Assembly (NCBI RefSeq): GCF_013266735.1
Contig: NZ_JABSNU010000004.1
Span: 124,001 to 188,000, forward strand
Source of the DNA: Pedobacter foliorum
Lineage (GTDB): Bacteria > Bacteroidota > Bacteroidia > Sphingobacteriales > Sphingobacteriaceae
Length of the DNA stretch: 64,000 nt
Direction of reading: 5' to 3'
The position numbers and the translations under genes are program-made. Under the pieces are notes generated by a model. That model was given only the letters and a program-made list of their open reading frames with translations. It was not told the DNA's origin and did no database searches. This document shows positions 9,119-15,909 of this stretch, in pieces. Within the stretch, counting starts at the first letter, position 1; every line of letters begins with the position of its first letter.

Positions 9119-9889
9119 TTATTTATATTCAAATTTTAATACAGTATCGTGATCATCTCCTGATACTCTTGTTTTTCCTGTTAGTGGGTAACCATCACCA
9201 TCATAAGTAAAGGTGCTGGTAGAAGAAAATCCCGGGTTTTCACCTAATGTAATTGCGGCAGTTAGCAATTCATTCTTTGAGGAGAATTCAAGAGATTCCC
9301 CGGGTGATATGATGTACTTTAACAGAGAAGCATACAGTGGAGATTTCTTAGTCCCATAAGTAAAAGCACTGCTAAAAGTTTGCTCTCCAGCGGTAACGTC
9401 CATTTTTGAAAGATTTCCATTTTGATAAGTAAGGACATATTCTACCGGGTCATCATTACCCTCTTTCATCACAATTTTTGATACCCTACCATCAGCTACT
9501 GTATATTGAATGGTTTCGTTTGATTTAAGTGTTTGTCCTGTATATGTTTTTCGTGTTCCGGTAGTCGGTACTCCATTTGTATAAGCAACCTCATAAACCT
9601 CCCTTTCTGTATCGGTTTTTGATTCTATCTTAGTTAGATTGCCATTAGCATCATAGCTGTAAATTTTAGCTTCAGTGTTGTCTTGTAGGTTGTACGAAAT
9701 CAAACGGTTCTTATTGTCGTAGGTTAATATGAAAACTCTGATTTCACCCTCTTCTGTTTCAGTTACCTTTGTTAGGTATTTTATCTTTCCGTCGTTGTTG
9801 TCTGGATTTTTATCCTTGTCCTTGTCTTTTTTGCACCCTGCCGCAACAACAACTATTGCTGTTAGCAGAATTAGTAAATTTTTCTTCAT
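9119..9889 (-). CDS. Lipoprotein with YD-repeat-like beta strands
   Basis: The 256-residue protein has an SPII signal ending VVAAGC (Cys19) followed by a lysine/aspartate-rich spacer, so it should be a membrane-anchored lipoprotein. The rest is a run of short beta-hairpin units of the type YDNKNRL, YDANGNLTKI and YTNGVPT, resembling Rhs/YD repeats and the DUF4595-like lipoproteins common in Bacteroidota. No catalytic motif is visible. A -7-like element (TAATTTTG) lies upstream at 9948-9955 on the same strand, and a terminator follows the gene. The role is unknown; carbohydrate binding is possible for such repeats. Confidence 0.78.
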   Translation of the reverse strand: MKKNLLILLTAIVVVAAGCKKDKDKDKNPDNNDGKIKYLTKVTETEEGEIRVFILTYDNKNRLISYNLQDNTEAKIYSYDANGNLTKIESKTDTEREVYEVAYTNGVPTTGTRKTYTGQTLKSNETIQYTVADGRVSKIVMKEGNDDPVEYVLTYQNGNLSKMDVTAGEQTFSSAFTYGTKKSPLYASLLKYIISPGESLEFSSKNELLTAAITLGENPGFSSTSTFTYDGDGYPLTGKTRVSGDDHDTVLKFEYK

Positions 9890-9947
9890 GGTTTATTTAA
9901 TTAATTCTTGTTTTTCATAAGCTTATTGTAAGCCTATTTGGCGATAA

Positions 9948-9955
9948 CAAAATTA
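9948..9955 (-). promoter_or_regulatory. Candidate -7 promoter element of the lipoprotein gene
   Basis: The minus strand reads TAATTTTG, an exact match to the Bacteroidota TAnnTTTG element. It is placed to give a leader of about 50 bases before the ATG at 9889. No convincing TTG/TTTG -33 element is present at the usual distance. Confidence 0.35.
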
Positions 9956-9998
9956 TAAGGAATAGTGAGGCTGTTCTTTCGTAGAAAGGCCTATTTAT

Positions 9999-10024
9999 CA
10001 AACTAAGTATTTGTACTTAGTTTG
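9999..10024. promoter_or_regulatory. Perfect 11-base inverted repeat, operator-like
   Basis: CAAACTAAGTA (9999-10009) and TACTTAGTTTG (10014-10024) are perfect inverted copies around a TTTG loop. It lies between divergent genes and not after a gene, and has no T-run, so a terminator is unlikely. Its core ACTAAGT/ACTTAGT is shared with the inverted repeat at 3990-4015. Operator function is inference. Confidence 0.4.
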
Positions 10025-10257
10025 TGAAAGTTATGTTTGTCAGTAGGTTAGTCGTCCTAAAATGGGGAATAAGGGAGAAAAAAATACCCATTCATTTTGT
10101 TCTTTTTTCGTTTCATGAACATTAATTAGCCCAAAATAAATGATGGCAAAGTTTTTGTCTTTTTAACGTAACAAATCGGTGAATGAATTTATATACAATT
10201 GATTTTTGCTTAGCATTGCCCGATTTTATAAAAAAACTAAATTAATTTCTCTAATAG

Positions 10258-10431
10258 ATGAGCTATCAAGATTACAAATGCAAGAAGTGCAATACCGATT
10301 TTCATTACCAGGTACCTCGTGGATTTGTGTTAAAACACTTACTGGGGTTTCTTCCGGTAAGAATTTACTGGTGTCCTAAATGCACCACGAACAGATATGT
10401 GTGGGTGGGAGATAAAGCTACTGCTAAGTAG
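10258..10431 (+). CDS. Small zinc-ribbon protein (57 residues)
   Basis: A short intact frame starting MSYQDYKCKKC encodes 57 residues with two CxxC knuckles, Cys8/Cys11 and Cys39/Cys42, spaced as in a minimal zinc ribbon. A basic, aromatic middle (HLLGFLPVRIYWCPKC) and a short tail follow. The paired CxxC motifs in a frame this short are strong evidence that it is real. There is no signal peptide, so it is cytoplasmic. A weak hairpin follows at 10447-10466. Function is unknown; such proteins may bind nucleic acid or act as metal-binding adaptors. Confidence 0.7.
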   Translation: MSYQDYKCKKCNTDFHYQVPRGFVLKHLLGFLPVRIYWCPKCTTNRYVWVGDKATAK

Positions 10432-10446
10432 AAATTCTATTTTATA

Positions 10447-10466
10447 AATACCCATTTATGGGTATT
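10447..10466 (+). terminator. Short hairpin after the zinc-ribbon gene, possible terminator
   Basis: AATACCCA (10447-10454) and TGGGTATT (10459-10466) form an 8-base-pair stem with a TTTA loop, 16 bases after the stop codon. A T-rich stretch (CCCTTTTTATTTTG) follows after a short gap, so it may end the zinc-ribbon transcript. The stem is short and AT-rich at its base. Confidence 0.4.
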
Positions 10467-10533
10467 GTGTCCCTTTTTATTTTGTGTTTCCTTTGAGTAA
10501 ATATTATTTATTTACTTAAGTGCTTGCGCCTAT

Positions 10534-10953
10534 ATGATGAATTTTAATTCAGTTGAGAATCCGGGTTTACTTAAAAAAAGAGGTATGGGGAATGAAGTTC
10601 TAGGTAAGTGGTGTGTTGTCGATGCGGTCGAAGTGAACTATGAAGGCGATCTTGAAGTATTCCGGGGTGATATGGTTTCTGAGGTCGGTGCCTATATGGA
10701 ATTTAAAGAGGATGGGCAGGGCCATGTTTTTGACCCCGTAACAGGTTCTGAATTATTTACTTATGTAGTCTCAGGCAGTAGTTTGATTTTAAAATATCTT
10801 GATGAAGATAATTCTACCACTTGTTATCATGTTCGAGAGTGGACAGATGCTTCCCTTTCTGTTTACGAAGAATGTATAGAAAATTATAACGGTGAAGTGC
10901 ATAGAGAAGTGATCGAAATTAATTTAAAAAAATACTTACCTAATACTGATTAA
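10534..10953 (+). CDS. Lipocalin-like protein without signal peptide
   Basis: The 139-residue protein has the strand pattern of Bacteroidota lipocalin-like domains: LGKWCVVDAVEV near the start, MEFKEDGQGHVFDP, LILKYLDED, then VREWTDASLSVYEE. Unlike most relatives it shows no signal peptide or lipobox, so it is probably cytoplasmic unless the true start is different. Its stop is one base from the start of the next lipoprotein gene, so the two are co-transcribed. Related domains occur twice in the lipoprotein at 12840-13631. The ligand is unknown. Confidence 0.65.
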   Translation: MMNFNSVENPGLLKKRGMGNEVLGKWCVVDAVEVNYEGDLEVFRGDMVSEVGAYMEFKEDGQGHVFDPVTGSELFTYVVSGSSLILKYLDEDNSTTCYHVREWTDASLSVYEECIENYNGEVHREVIEINLKKYLPNTD

Positions 10954-10954
10954 G

Positions 10955-11572
10955 ATGAAAAATGTTAGCAAATTAATACTCTTAGTATTGTTTTCTGCAT
11001 GCATTATTGCATGTGAAAAAGGAGGTGGCGAAAATCCCGATAATAACAATGAACCGGATAAGGGACCTGTTATAGGTAATGGGGGTGGGGTTGATAACAC
11101 TTTGCATATGGCATTTAAAACACCTGATTGGGAACGCAAAATTGATTGTACACATTTGGATCTTAATCCGATTGGGCTAAATGATTCTACGTCATATGTG
11201 TCGGCCACATCTGCTTCTACTAATGAAACATTTTACTTCTCCTTTCCTAAGGATAGTTCGGCGATGGTTAAACCATCTAATATTAAAAAATACCAGATAG
11301 TAGTTACAGGACGTAATAAAAAGCCATTTGAGTTTTCTCAAACGTTACCGATAACTGCAGGATCACAAACTAAACTAACTAGCTCGGAGGGCCTAACTTC
11401 ATCTTCTTATAATGAAGTTGTCGAAATTAAATATACTGGTGTTAAGGGTGATTTTGCTCAATTTCAGGTGAAGTGCCGTTACAGTATGAACATGTATGAG
11501 TCACAGAATGAAAGCAACAAAAGACTGGTTACCGGAACTTTCCATTTTAAAGTTAAAACAACGCGATTGTAG
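10955..11572 (+). CDS. Unknown lipoprotein
   Basis: The 205-residue protein has an SPII signal (lipobox CIIAC, Cys20) followed by a low-complexity Gly/Asn/Asp/Pro linker (about 22-47), then a single beta-rich domain (about 50-205) that I do not recognise. It contains a Ser/Thr-rich stretch in the middle and ends in a strand-like segment. It is translated together with the lipocalin-like gene just upstream and closed by the terminator at 11602-11633. It probably sits on the outer membrane. Confidence 0.7.
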   Translation: MKNVSKLILLVLFSACIIACEKGGGENPDNNNEPDKGPVIGNGGGVDNTLHMAFKTPDWERKIDCTHLDLNPIGLNDSTSYVSATSASTNETFYFSFPKDSSAMVKPSNIKKYQIVVTGRNKKPFEFSQTLPITAGSQTKLTSSEGLTSSSYNEVVEIKYTGVKGDFAQFQVKCRYSMNMYESQNESNKRLVTGTFHFKVKTTRL

Positions 11573-11601
11573 CGCATTGTGATTTAGGGTTAATAATCGT
11601 G

Positions 11602-11633
11602 AAACAGCCTTGGATAGTCCGAGGCTGTTTTCG
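11602..11633. terminator. Bidirectional terminator between convergent genes
   Basis: A 13-base-pair stem (11602-11614 with 11618-11630, one G-T pair, 3-base loop) ends in a short T-run and lies 29 bases after the lipoprotein stop codon and 8 bases from the stop of the convergent GH26 gene. The A-rich and T-rich outer arms allow termination in both directions. Confidence 0.75.
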
Positions 11634-11638
11634 TTATA

Positions 11639-12631
11639 TCACCTCCATCTCAACAACTTGTCTAGTGTAAGTACATTAGGCGATTTGTAAAGTTTCAATA
11701 TTTCTTCCGGTGTGTTTTTGCTAAAAGTTAATTCTGCCCAGCTCATGAAAAAGGTGTATTTGGGTTGTGCTGCTAATTGTGCTGCGGTTGGGAGCTTATC
11801 ACATTCTCCAATGGCAATGGGTTTACCATTAGAGATCCCTACCATGGCATTGTATTTTTCCTGTGTGTAACCGCTACCGTCATATATATCAAGTGCGGCT
11901 ACATCCCAGTATTGATCACCGGGATTGTAATTTTTTACATCTTCAGCCAATGTAGGGAAATCCTGCATGTCCCATACCCATATCAAATTATCCAAACCTT
12001 TCGTCTTTTGTAAATAATCGTGTGTTATCTGGTACAATCTCAACGTGCCATTACTACCGGGGCGACCTCCCCACCAGAATTTACTTTGATTCATCTCGTG
12101 CAATGGACGGAACATTACCTCCACGCCATTGTCTTTTAATATTTTTAAGTGGGTAGCCACTTCATCCATCATCTCTTTCCAACGGTTGTTAAGTTCAGTG
12201 CCATCGGTTATCAATTCCTGCCATTGTTCATTACTGAGATTGCTTAGTACCCCTTTGCCATTATCCCATTCACATGGTTGAGAATAAGCCGGACTACAGG
12301 CATGCCACATGATGTTCACTACATAGCCTGCTTTCCATTTACTGATGGCTTCCTTTATCATAATATTCCGGTTGCCAATATTTTCTTTTTGAAACAGGAA
12401 ATCCCCACTCCAAAGACCAGGATATTTGCCCGTTATTTTTTTAGTTTCTTCTGTCCAGATGGCAGGAGTTGCATTGGGTTCGCGATTGTGTACACCACTG
12501 ATCGTGCTTTTTCCGGATATTTTATATAGTAATTGGAGGGTTTTAAAATCAGGTTTCTTTTGAGCGCGAACACTAATTGTTAAGCAGGCGCAAATTAGAA
12601 AGGGTAGGAGGAGTATTTGGTTTTTTTGCAT
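11639..12631 (-). CDS. Glycoside hydrolase family 26 protein (probable endo-beta-1,4-mannanase)
   Basis: This 330-residue secreted hydrolase has a signal peptide ending SVRAQ and one GH26 (beta/alpha)8 domain. The acid/base Glu179 lies in FRPLHEMN and the nucleophile Glu276 in PIAIGECDKLP; aromatic subsite residues such as the WW in SKFWWGGRP are present. Retaining cleavage of beta-1,4-mannan is the main family activity; some members act on xylan or mixed-linkage glucan. There is no carbohydrate-binding module and no adjacent SusC/SusD pair, so it is not part of a classical PUL here. It diverges from the tandem-lipocalin lipoprotein gene across a region with a 20-base perfect inverted repeat. 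Confidence 0.9.
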   Translation of the reverse strand: MQKNQILLLPFLICACLTISVRAQKKPDFKTLQLLYKISGKSTISGVHNREPNATPAIWTEETKKITGKYPGLWSGDFLFQKENIGNRNIMIKEAISKWKAGYVVNIMWHACSPAYSQPCEWDNGKGVLSNLSNEQWQELITDGTELNNRWKEMMDEVATHLKILKDNGVEVMFRPLHEMNQSKFWWGGRPGSNGTLRLYQITHDYLQKTKGLDNLIWVWDMQDFPTLAEDVKNYNPGDQYWDVAALDIYDGSGYTQEKYNAMVGISNGKPIAIGECDKLPTAAQLAAQPKYTFFMSWAELTFSKNTPEEILKLYKSPNVLTLDKLLRWR

Positions 12632-12733
12632 AGCTTTTATTCTTGTGCATTTGTTGGTTACTCGAAGCTACAAAAAGCCTCCAGATATTTATCCAATCTC
12701 TTTGGTAATCTAATTCCAATCCTAAATAGGGTA

Positions 12734-12777
12734 TAAGTCAAATAAAATACCTAGAGCTAGGTATTTTATTTGACTTA
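12734..12777. promoter_or_regulatory. Perfect 20-base inverted repeat in a divergent promoter region
   Basis: TAAGTCAAATAAAATACCTA (12734-12753) and its exact reverse complement (12758-12777) surround a GAGC loop. It lies between the starts of the divergent GH26 and lipoprotein genes, so a terminator makes little sense. Its right arm covers the place where a -33 element would sit for the TAATTTTG at 12787-12794. It is either an operator that would block that promoter when bound, or a structure formed on leftward transcripts. Confidence 0.5.
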
Positions 12778-12786
12778 CACATGCTC

Positions 12787-12794
12787 TAATTTTG
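12787..12794 (+). promoter_or_regulatory. Candidate -7 promoter element of the tandem-lipocalin gene
   Basis: TAATTTTG matches the Bacteroidota TAnnTTTG consensus and lies 45 bases before the ATG at 12840. A TTTG at 12769-12772, inside the right arm of the palindrome, is 14 bases upstream, shorter than the usual 17-23. Confidence 0.35.
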
Positions 12795-12839
12795 ATCTGT
12801 ACAACCTGATCAATAGACAATTTTATTAATCATCTAATC

Positions 12840-13631
12840 ATGAAAACTACAATCGCAAAGCTGGCAATATTGGCAGGTGTTTTTTATTTTTCTCTTGCTT
12901 CATGTTCGAAAAAAGAGAACGATCCTGAAAAAGACGAAGTTGAAGGTGAAATAGATACGGACAAACTTCCAGGTATGTGGAAATTGACTGCTCATATAGT
13001 TGGTGGGAAAGACATAATTAATGAGAGAGGTGATGAGTGTATAAGGGATAATAGCATTTTTTTCTTTTCGGAGGACGATCTATTATTTGATGAGGGACTT
13101 TTAAAGTGTAGTCCAGCAGATCCTATGATCCCCAGAGGTAAATACGAGTATAATACAGAACATACCCAGATAAAAACCACTATAGGAGATAAGAAGGTTA
13201 CTTACAAAATACTGACGCTCAATGCAACCACACTTAAGCTTCAAAATACTGCAAACAATGAGCAGTTTATCTATACAAAATCAAATGTAACTGTAGTTAT
13301 TAATCCCAACGGACTGGTAGGCAGCTGGCAAATTACTGGACATACGGTCAATGGAGTCGAAACCTTAGAATCACAAACCTCATGCATAGCTGACGACATT
13401 TACACTTTTACAAGTGAAAATAAAATGTACATTGATGATATGCAGAGAATATGCAAACCAGGTGAACCGGCAACAACAATTGGCAGCTACACGATAAATA
13501 CAAGTCAGACCAAAATGGTTACCAACATTGGGGGGATAACTGAGGATTTGGACGTGTTAATGTTAACTGTTACTACACTTGTCATAGAGCAGGACTCAAA
13601 AAAGGAGAGAATAACATTTGTGAGGCGATAA
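12840..13631 (+). CDS. Lipoprotein with two tandem lipocalin-like repeats
   Basis: An SPII signal (SLASC, Cys22) is followed by an acidic linker and two copies of one domain, about residues 45-147 and 160-263. The copies align through GMWKLTAHIVGG / GSWQITGHTVNG and their C-terminal strands (ILTLNATTLKLQ / MLTVTTLVIEQ). Each contains one cysteine pair with the same 23-residue spacing (Cys67/Cys90 and Cys182/Cys205), so one disulfide per domain is likely. The fold resembles the lipocalin-like/DUF5004 lipoproteins of Bacteroidota. It should be anchored in the envelope; ligand unknown. Its TAA directly abuts the stop codon of the convergent gene. Confidence 0.8.
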   Translation: MKTTIAKLAILAGVFYFSLASCSKKENDPEKDEVEGEIDTDKLPGMWKLTAHIVGGKDIINERGDECIRDNSIFFFSEDDLLFDEGLLKCSPADPMIPRGKYEYNTEHTQIKTTIGDKKVTYKILTLNATTLKLQNTANNEQFIYTKSNVTVVINPNGLVGSWQITGHTVNGVETLESQTSCIADDIYTFTSENKMYIDDMQRICKPGEPATTIGSYTINTSQTKMVTNIGGITEDLDVLMLTVTTLVIEQDSKKERITFVRR

Positions 13632-14306
13632 TTATCTCATTGAAATTTTGGCTGATATTGCGAAGTCTGTTAATTCTGGTGCAAAATAATCGTAAATAGT
13701 CCACTTCCCCGAGGGGTCTCGAGCCCAGGTTTTTACTTCTGCTCCTTTTATCGGTGACATTGCAATAAAGGGCTGGTAGGAAGCAATAAGTCGAAATGGA
13801 TTCGAAATTACATTTTTAAGTATGATGCTATCTGCTGTCATTTTAGTGAATCTTTCATTGTAAGTATCCTTTGTGTAGGTTATTACAACAAAGAAATCAC
13901 CTGCTGTTAGCTCTATTTTATAAGGTTTTAAATTAACCTCTATATTTTCAGATAACTTATTTTCTATCTCAATTATCTGAATATTCAGTTCCTTCCCTGG
14001 CCCGCCAGTTTGGTCATCTTTATTGTAAATACCAACTCTAAACTTAGTTTGATTGAAACTGCTATCACTAGTGCTTACAATAAGTCTGTTTAGAGTAATG
14101 CTTTCCAGAAATGCGCCTGGTGATGGCACATCAAGCTTTTGAGCGATTTGCATGTAATTAAACCTACCTGTTGGTTTGTTGACTCCCGCATGATAAAAAA
14201 TATCTTTTCTTGGGAAATCATTTAGCTTTATAGGCTTTTGTCCGAACGAATAAAAGAAAGGGAGCAATAGCAGTAATTGAATTGTAGCTGTCTTTTTGAA
14301 ATCCAT
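13632..14306 (-). CDS. Secreted protein of unknown function sharing a domain with its upstream neighbour
   Basis: This 224-residue protein has a signal peptide (core about 9-20, ending SFGQ) and a beta-rich domain closely related to the C-terminal part of the next gene upstream. The shared core includes FLESITLNR, TKFRVGIYNKDDQTGGPGKEL and a final strand AISAKI. I do not know a named family. It lacks the carboxypeptidase-regulatory domain of its neighbour. It follows that gene after 4 bases, so they form one operon; a duplication with loss of the N-terminal domain is the simplest origin. Its stop codon abuts that of the convergent lipoprotein gene. Confidence 0.75.
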   Translation of the reverse strand: MDFKKTATIQLLLLLPFFYSFGQKPIKLNDFPRKDIFYHAGVNKPTGRFNYMQIAQKLDVPSPGAFLESITLNRLIVSTSDSSFNQTKFRVGIYNKDDQTGGPGKELNIQIIEIENKLSENIEVNLKPYKIELTAGDFFVVITYTKDTYNERFTKMTADSIILKNVISNPFRLIASYQPFIAMSPIKGAEVKTWARDPSGKWTIYDYFAPELTDFAISAKISMR

Positions 14307-14310
14307 GAGG

Positions 14311-15387
14311 TCAATATTTTAAGGTAGCGCTAATAGCCAACTTTTCACCGGTTAAGTAATTGTATGGGCGCCATGTGCTCAGATTGTTTTCTTTTATCCA
14401 TACATACCCAGGTTCTTCCCCAGGGATAGCCCTTAAAATTGGCTGGTAAAAATAATTTATAGTGGAAACATTAGTTTTTATTGGTCTGCTTTTTAAGCCT
14501 CTGTGAATTAGGTCTTTTTCTGGGGCTCCTATCGCAATTTGATACTCTTCTAGGGTTTCGCCCCTATTATCCATTGTTGCAATTATATAGCTTGAGTTGC
14601 CAAGGTAAGATGTCCATGGAATTACCTTTCCATTTTTATCTATGGCCTCTGTTAGTTCTTCAACCTTATCTTGTGGGTACTCGTTAAATGGGATAAATAA
14701 TCTTTCTATACCAACAAAAAATATCTTTTTGGATGGGACAATGTGGTAGCTACTGAGGTCTATATTTATTGTGCGATCATCTTTGTTTGTTACGAGGTAT
14801 CCGTCGGGCAATAGTTCTTTACCCGGTCCGCCGGTTTTTTCATCAAGATCATAAACTCGTACAATAAATTTTGTTTGCGGATTTAGAACATCTGGTGTGA
14901 CTGATCTTTTTATCTTAATTGATTCAAGAAAACCCCCTGCTTCCGGACATTTCATCATCTGCGCAGTAAACATATTACTGCCTGGGGTATAATGTATAGT
15001 TTCCGACGATTTATTGATGGTCATGGTCTTCGATTTTTTTGCATAAATGCTTAACCCTTTTAAAGTAGCAACATCTTCTACTAAGGCGATGATCTTATCT
15101 GATGGTAGTTCAGATAACGCAATCCTAATTGCTTTATAGCCCACACAACTAACGATAATAGAATCAGATGGTTTGTTTTCTGGTGATATAAGGGTAAAAT
15201 TACCCTTAATATCTGTCTGTGTCAGGATGTTTTTAGGCATTAGTCTAACATTGACCTTTGCAATAGGTTTTGTTGTTTTAGAATCTATGATCTGACCAAC
15301 GTAACTCTTTTGCATTTTTTGGCCACTTAAATCCGTTGCCAGAAATAGCAGAATAGGGAAAATGAGCATTAATTTGATATTCAACAT
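14311..15387 (-). CDS. Secreted protein with CarboxypepD_reg-like domain plus an unknown C-terminal domain
   Basis: The 358-residue protein has a signal peptide ending LSGQ and a carboxypeptidase-regulatory-like beta-sandwich at about 28-110 (YVGQIIDSKTTKPIAKVNV, then DIKGNFTL). The C-terminal region (about 130-358) contains the same unit as the 224-residue neighbour: GGFLESIKIKR, TKFIVRVYDLDEKTGGPGKEL and AISATLKY. CarboxypepD_reg-like domains in Bacteroidota usually start TonB-dependent receptors or surface proteins; here there is no barrel, so the protein is probably periplasmic or surface-attached. Function unknown. Confidence 0.78.
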   Translation of the reverse strand: MLNIKLMLIFPILLFLATDLSGQKMQKSYVGQIIDSKTTKPIAKVNVRLMPKNILTQTDIKGNFTLISPENKPSDSIIVSCVGYKAIRIALSELPSDKIIALVEDVATLKGLSIYAKKSKTMTINKSSETIHYTPGSNMFTAQMMKCPEAGGFLESIKIKRSVTPDVLNPQTKFIVRVYDLDEKTGGPGKELLPDGYLVTNKDDRTINIDLSSYHIVPSKKIFFVGIERLFIPFNEYPQDKVEELTEAIDKNGKVIPWTSYLGNSSYIIATMDNRGETLEEYQIAIGAPEKDLIHRGLKSRPIKTNVSTINYFYQPILRAIPGEEPGYVWIKENNLSTWRPYNYLTGEKLAISATLKY

Positions 15388-15535
15388 GTTGAGAGTTTAA
15401 TTCTATTCAATATAAAAGTAGGGAATTCTTAATTGAAAAAGCTCATTGGTATAAACAGCCTTCACTAATTTAACCGCTATTTGCTGCTGAATAAATATGT
15501 AACCTCTTGTGGGGCTATCTGAATATATTCGTACT

Positions 15536-15909
15536 ATGAGCCAGAAGAATGATGTAGCTATACCCGATGAGGTAGTGATGAACAAAATATATGTAGTTGG
15601 TGATCAGAAAGTTATGCTGGATAGAGATCTGGCGGAACTGTATGGAGTAGAGACCAAGGTATTAAAGCAAGCGGTAAGACGTAATCTTGCCGGTTTCCCG
15701 AAGACTTTATGTTTGAGATGACTAAAGAAGAGCTTGAAAATTGGAAGTCACAATTTGTGACCTCCAAAGAAGATCGTCAGGGTTTACGTTACATGCCTTT
15801 CTGCTTTACCGAACAGGGGGTAACAATGTTGTCCTGTGTGTTAAACAGTGAAAGGGCGATTCATGTAAATTCGCTATATTTGATTAGACACTTGATCAAA
15901 GTTAAATGA
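15536..15909 (+). pseudogene. ORF6N-domain protein remnant, frameshifted and truncated
   Basis: The first frame (MSQKNDVAIPDEV, then MLDRDLAELYGVETKVLKQAVRRN) is the start of an ORF6N DNA-binding domain, a family common in phages and Bacteroidota accessory regions. Near 15699-15702 one base seems to be missing: the frame runs into FPKTLCLR and stops at 15721, while the next frame continues the domain as EDFMFEMTKEELENWKSQFVTS and CFTEQGVTMLSCVLNSERAIHVN. The product also ends at 15909, far short of the usual helical C-terminus. The end overlaps the start of the following peptidase-like gene by 4 bases. It is best read as a dead gene. Confidence 0.8.

Larger units (their letters stand above)
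9890..10257. other. 368-base divergent intergenic region
   Basis: No gene is seen here. It holds a -7-like promoter element for the lipoprotein gene (complement of 9948-9955), a perfect palindrome at 9999-10024, and the upstream region of the zinc-ribbon gene. A second short AAATACCCAT motif near 10083 resembles the arm of the hairpin at 10447-10466. Confidence 0.5.
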
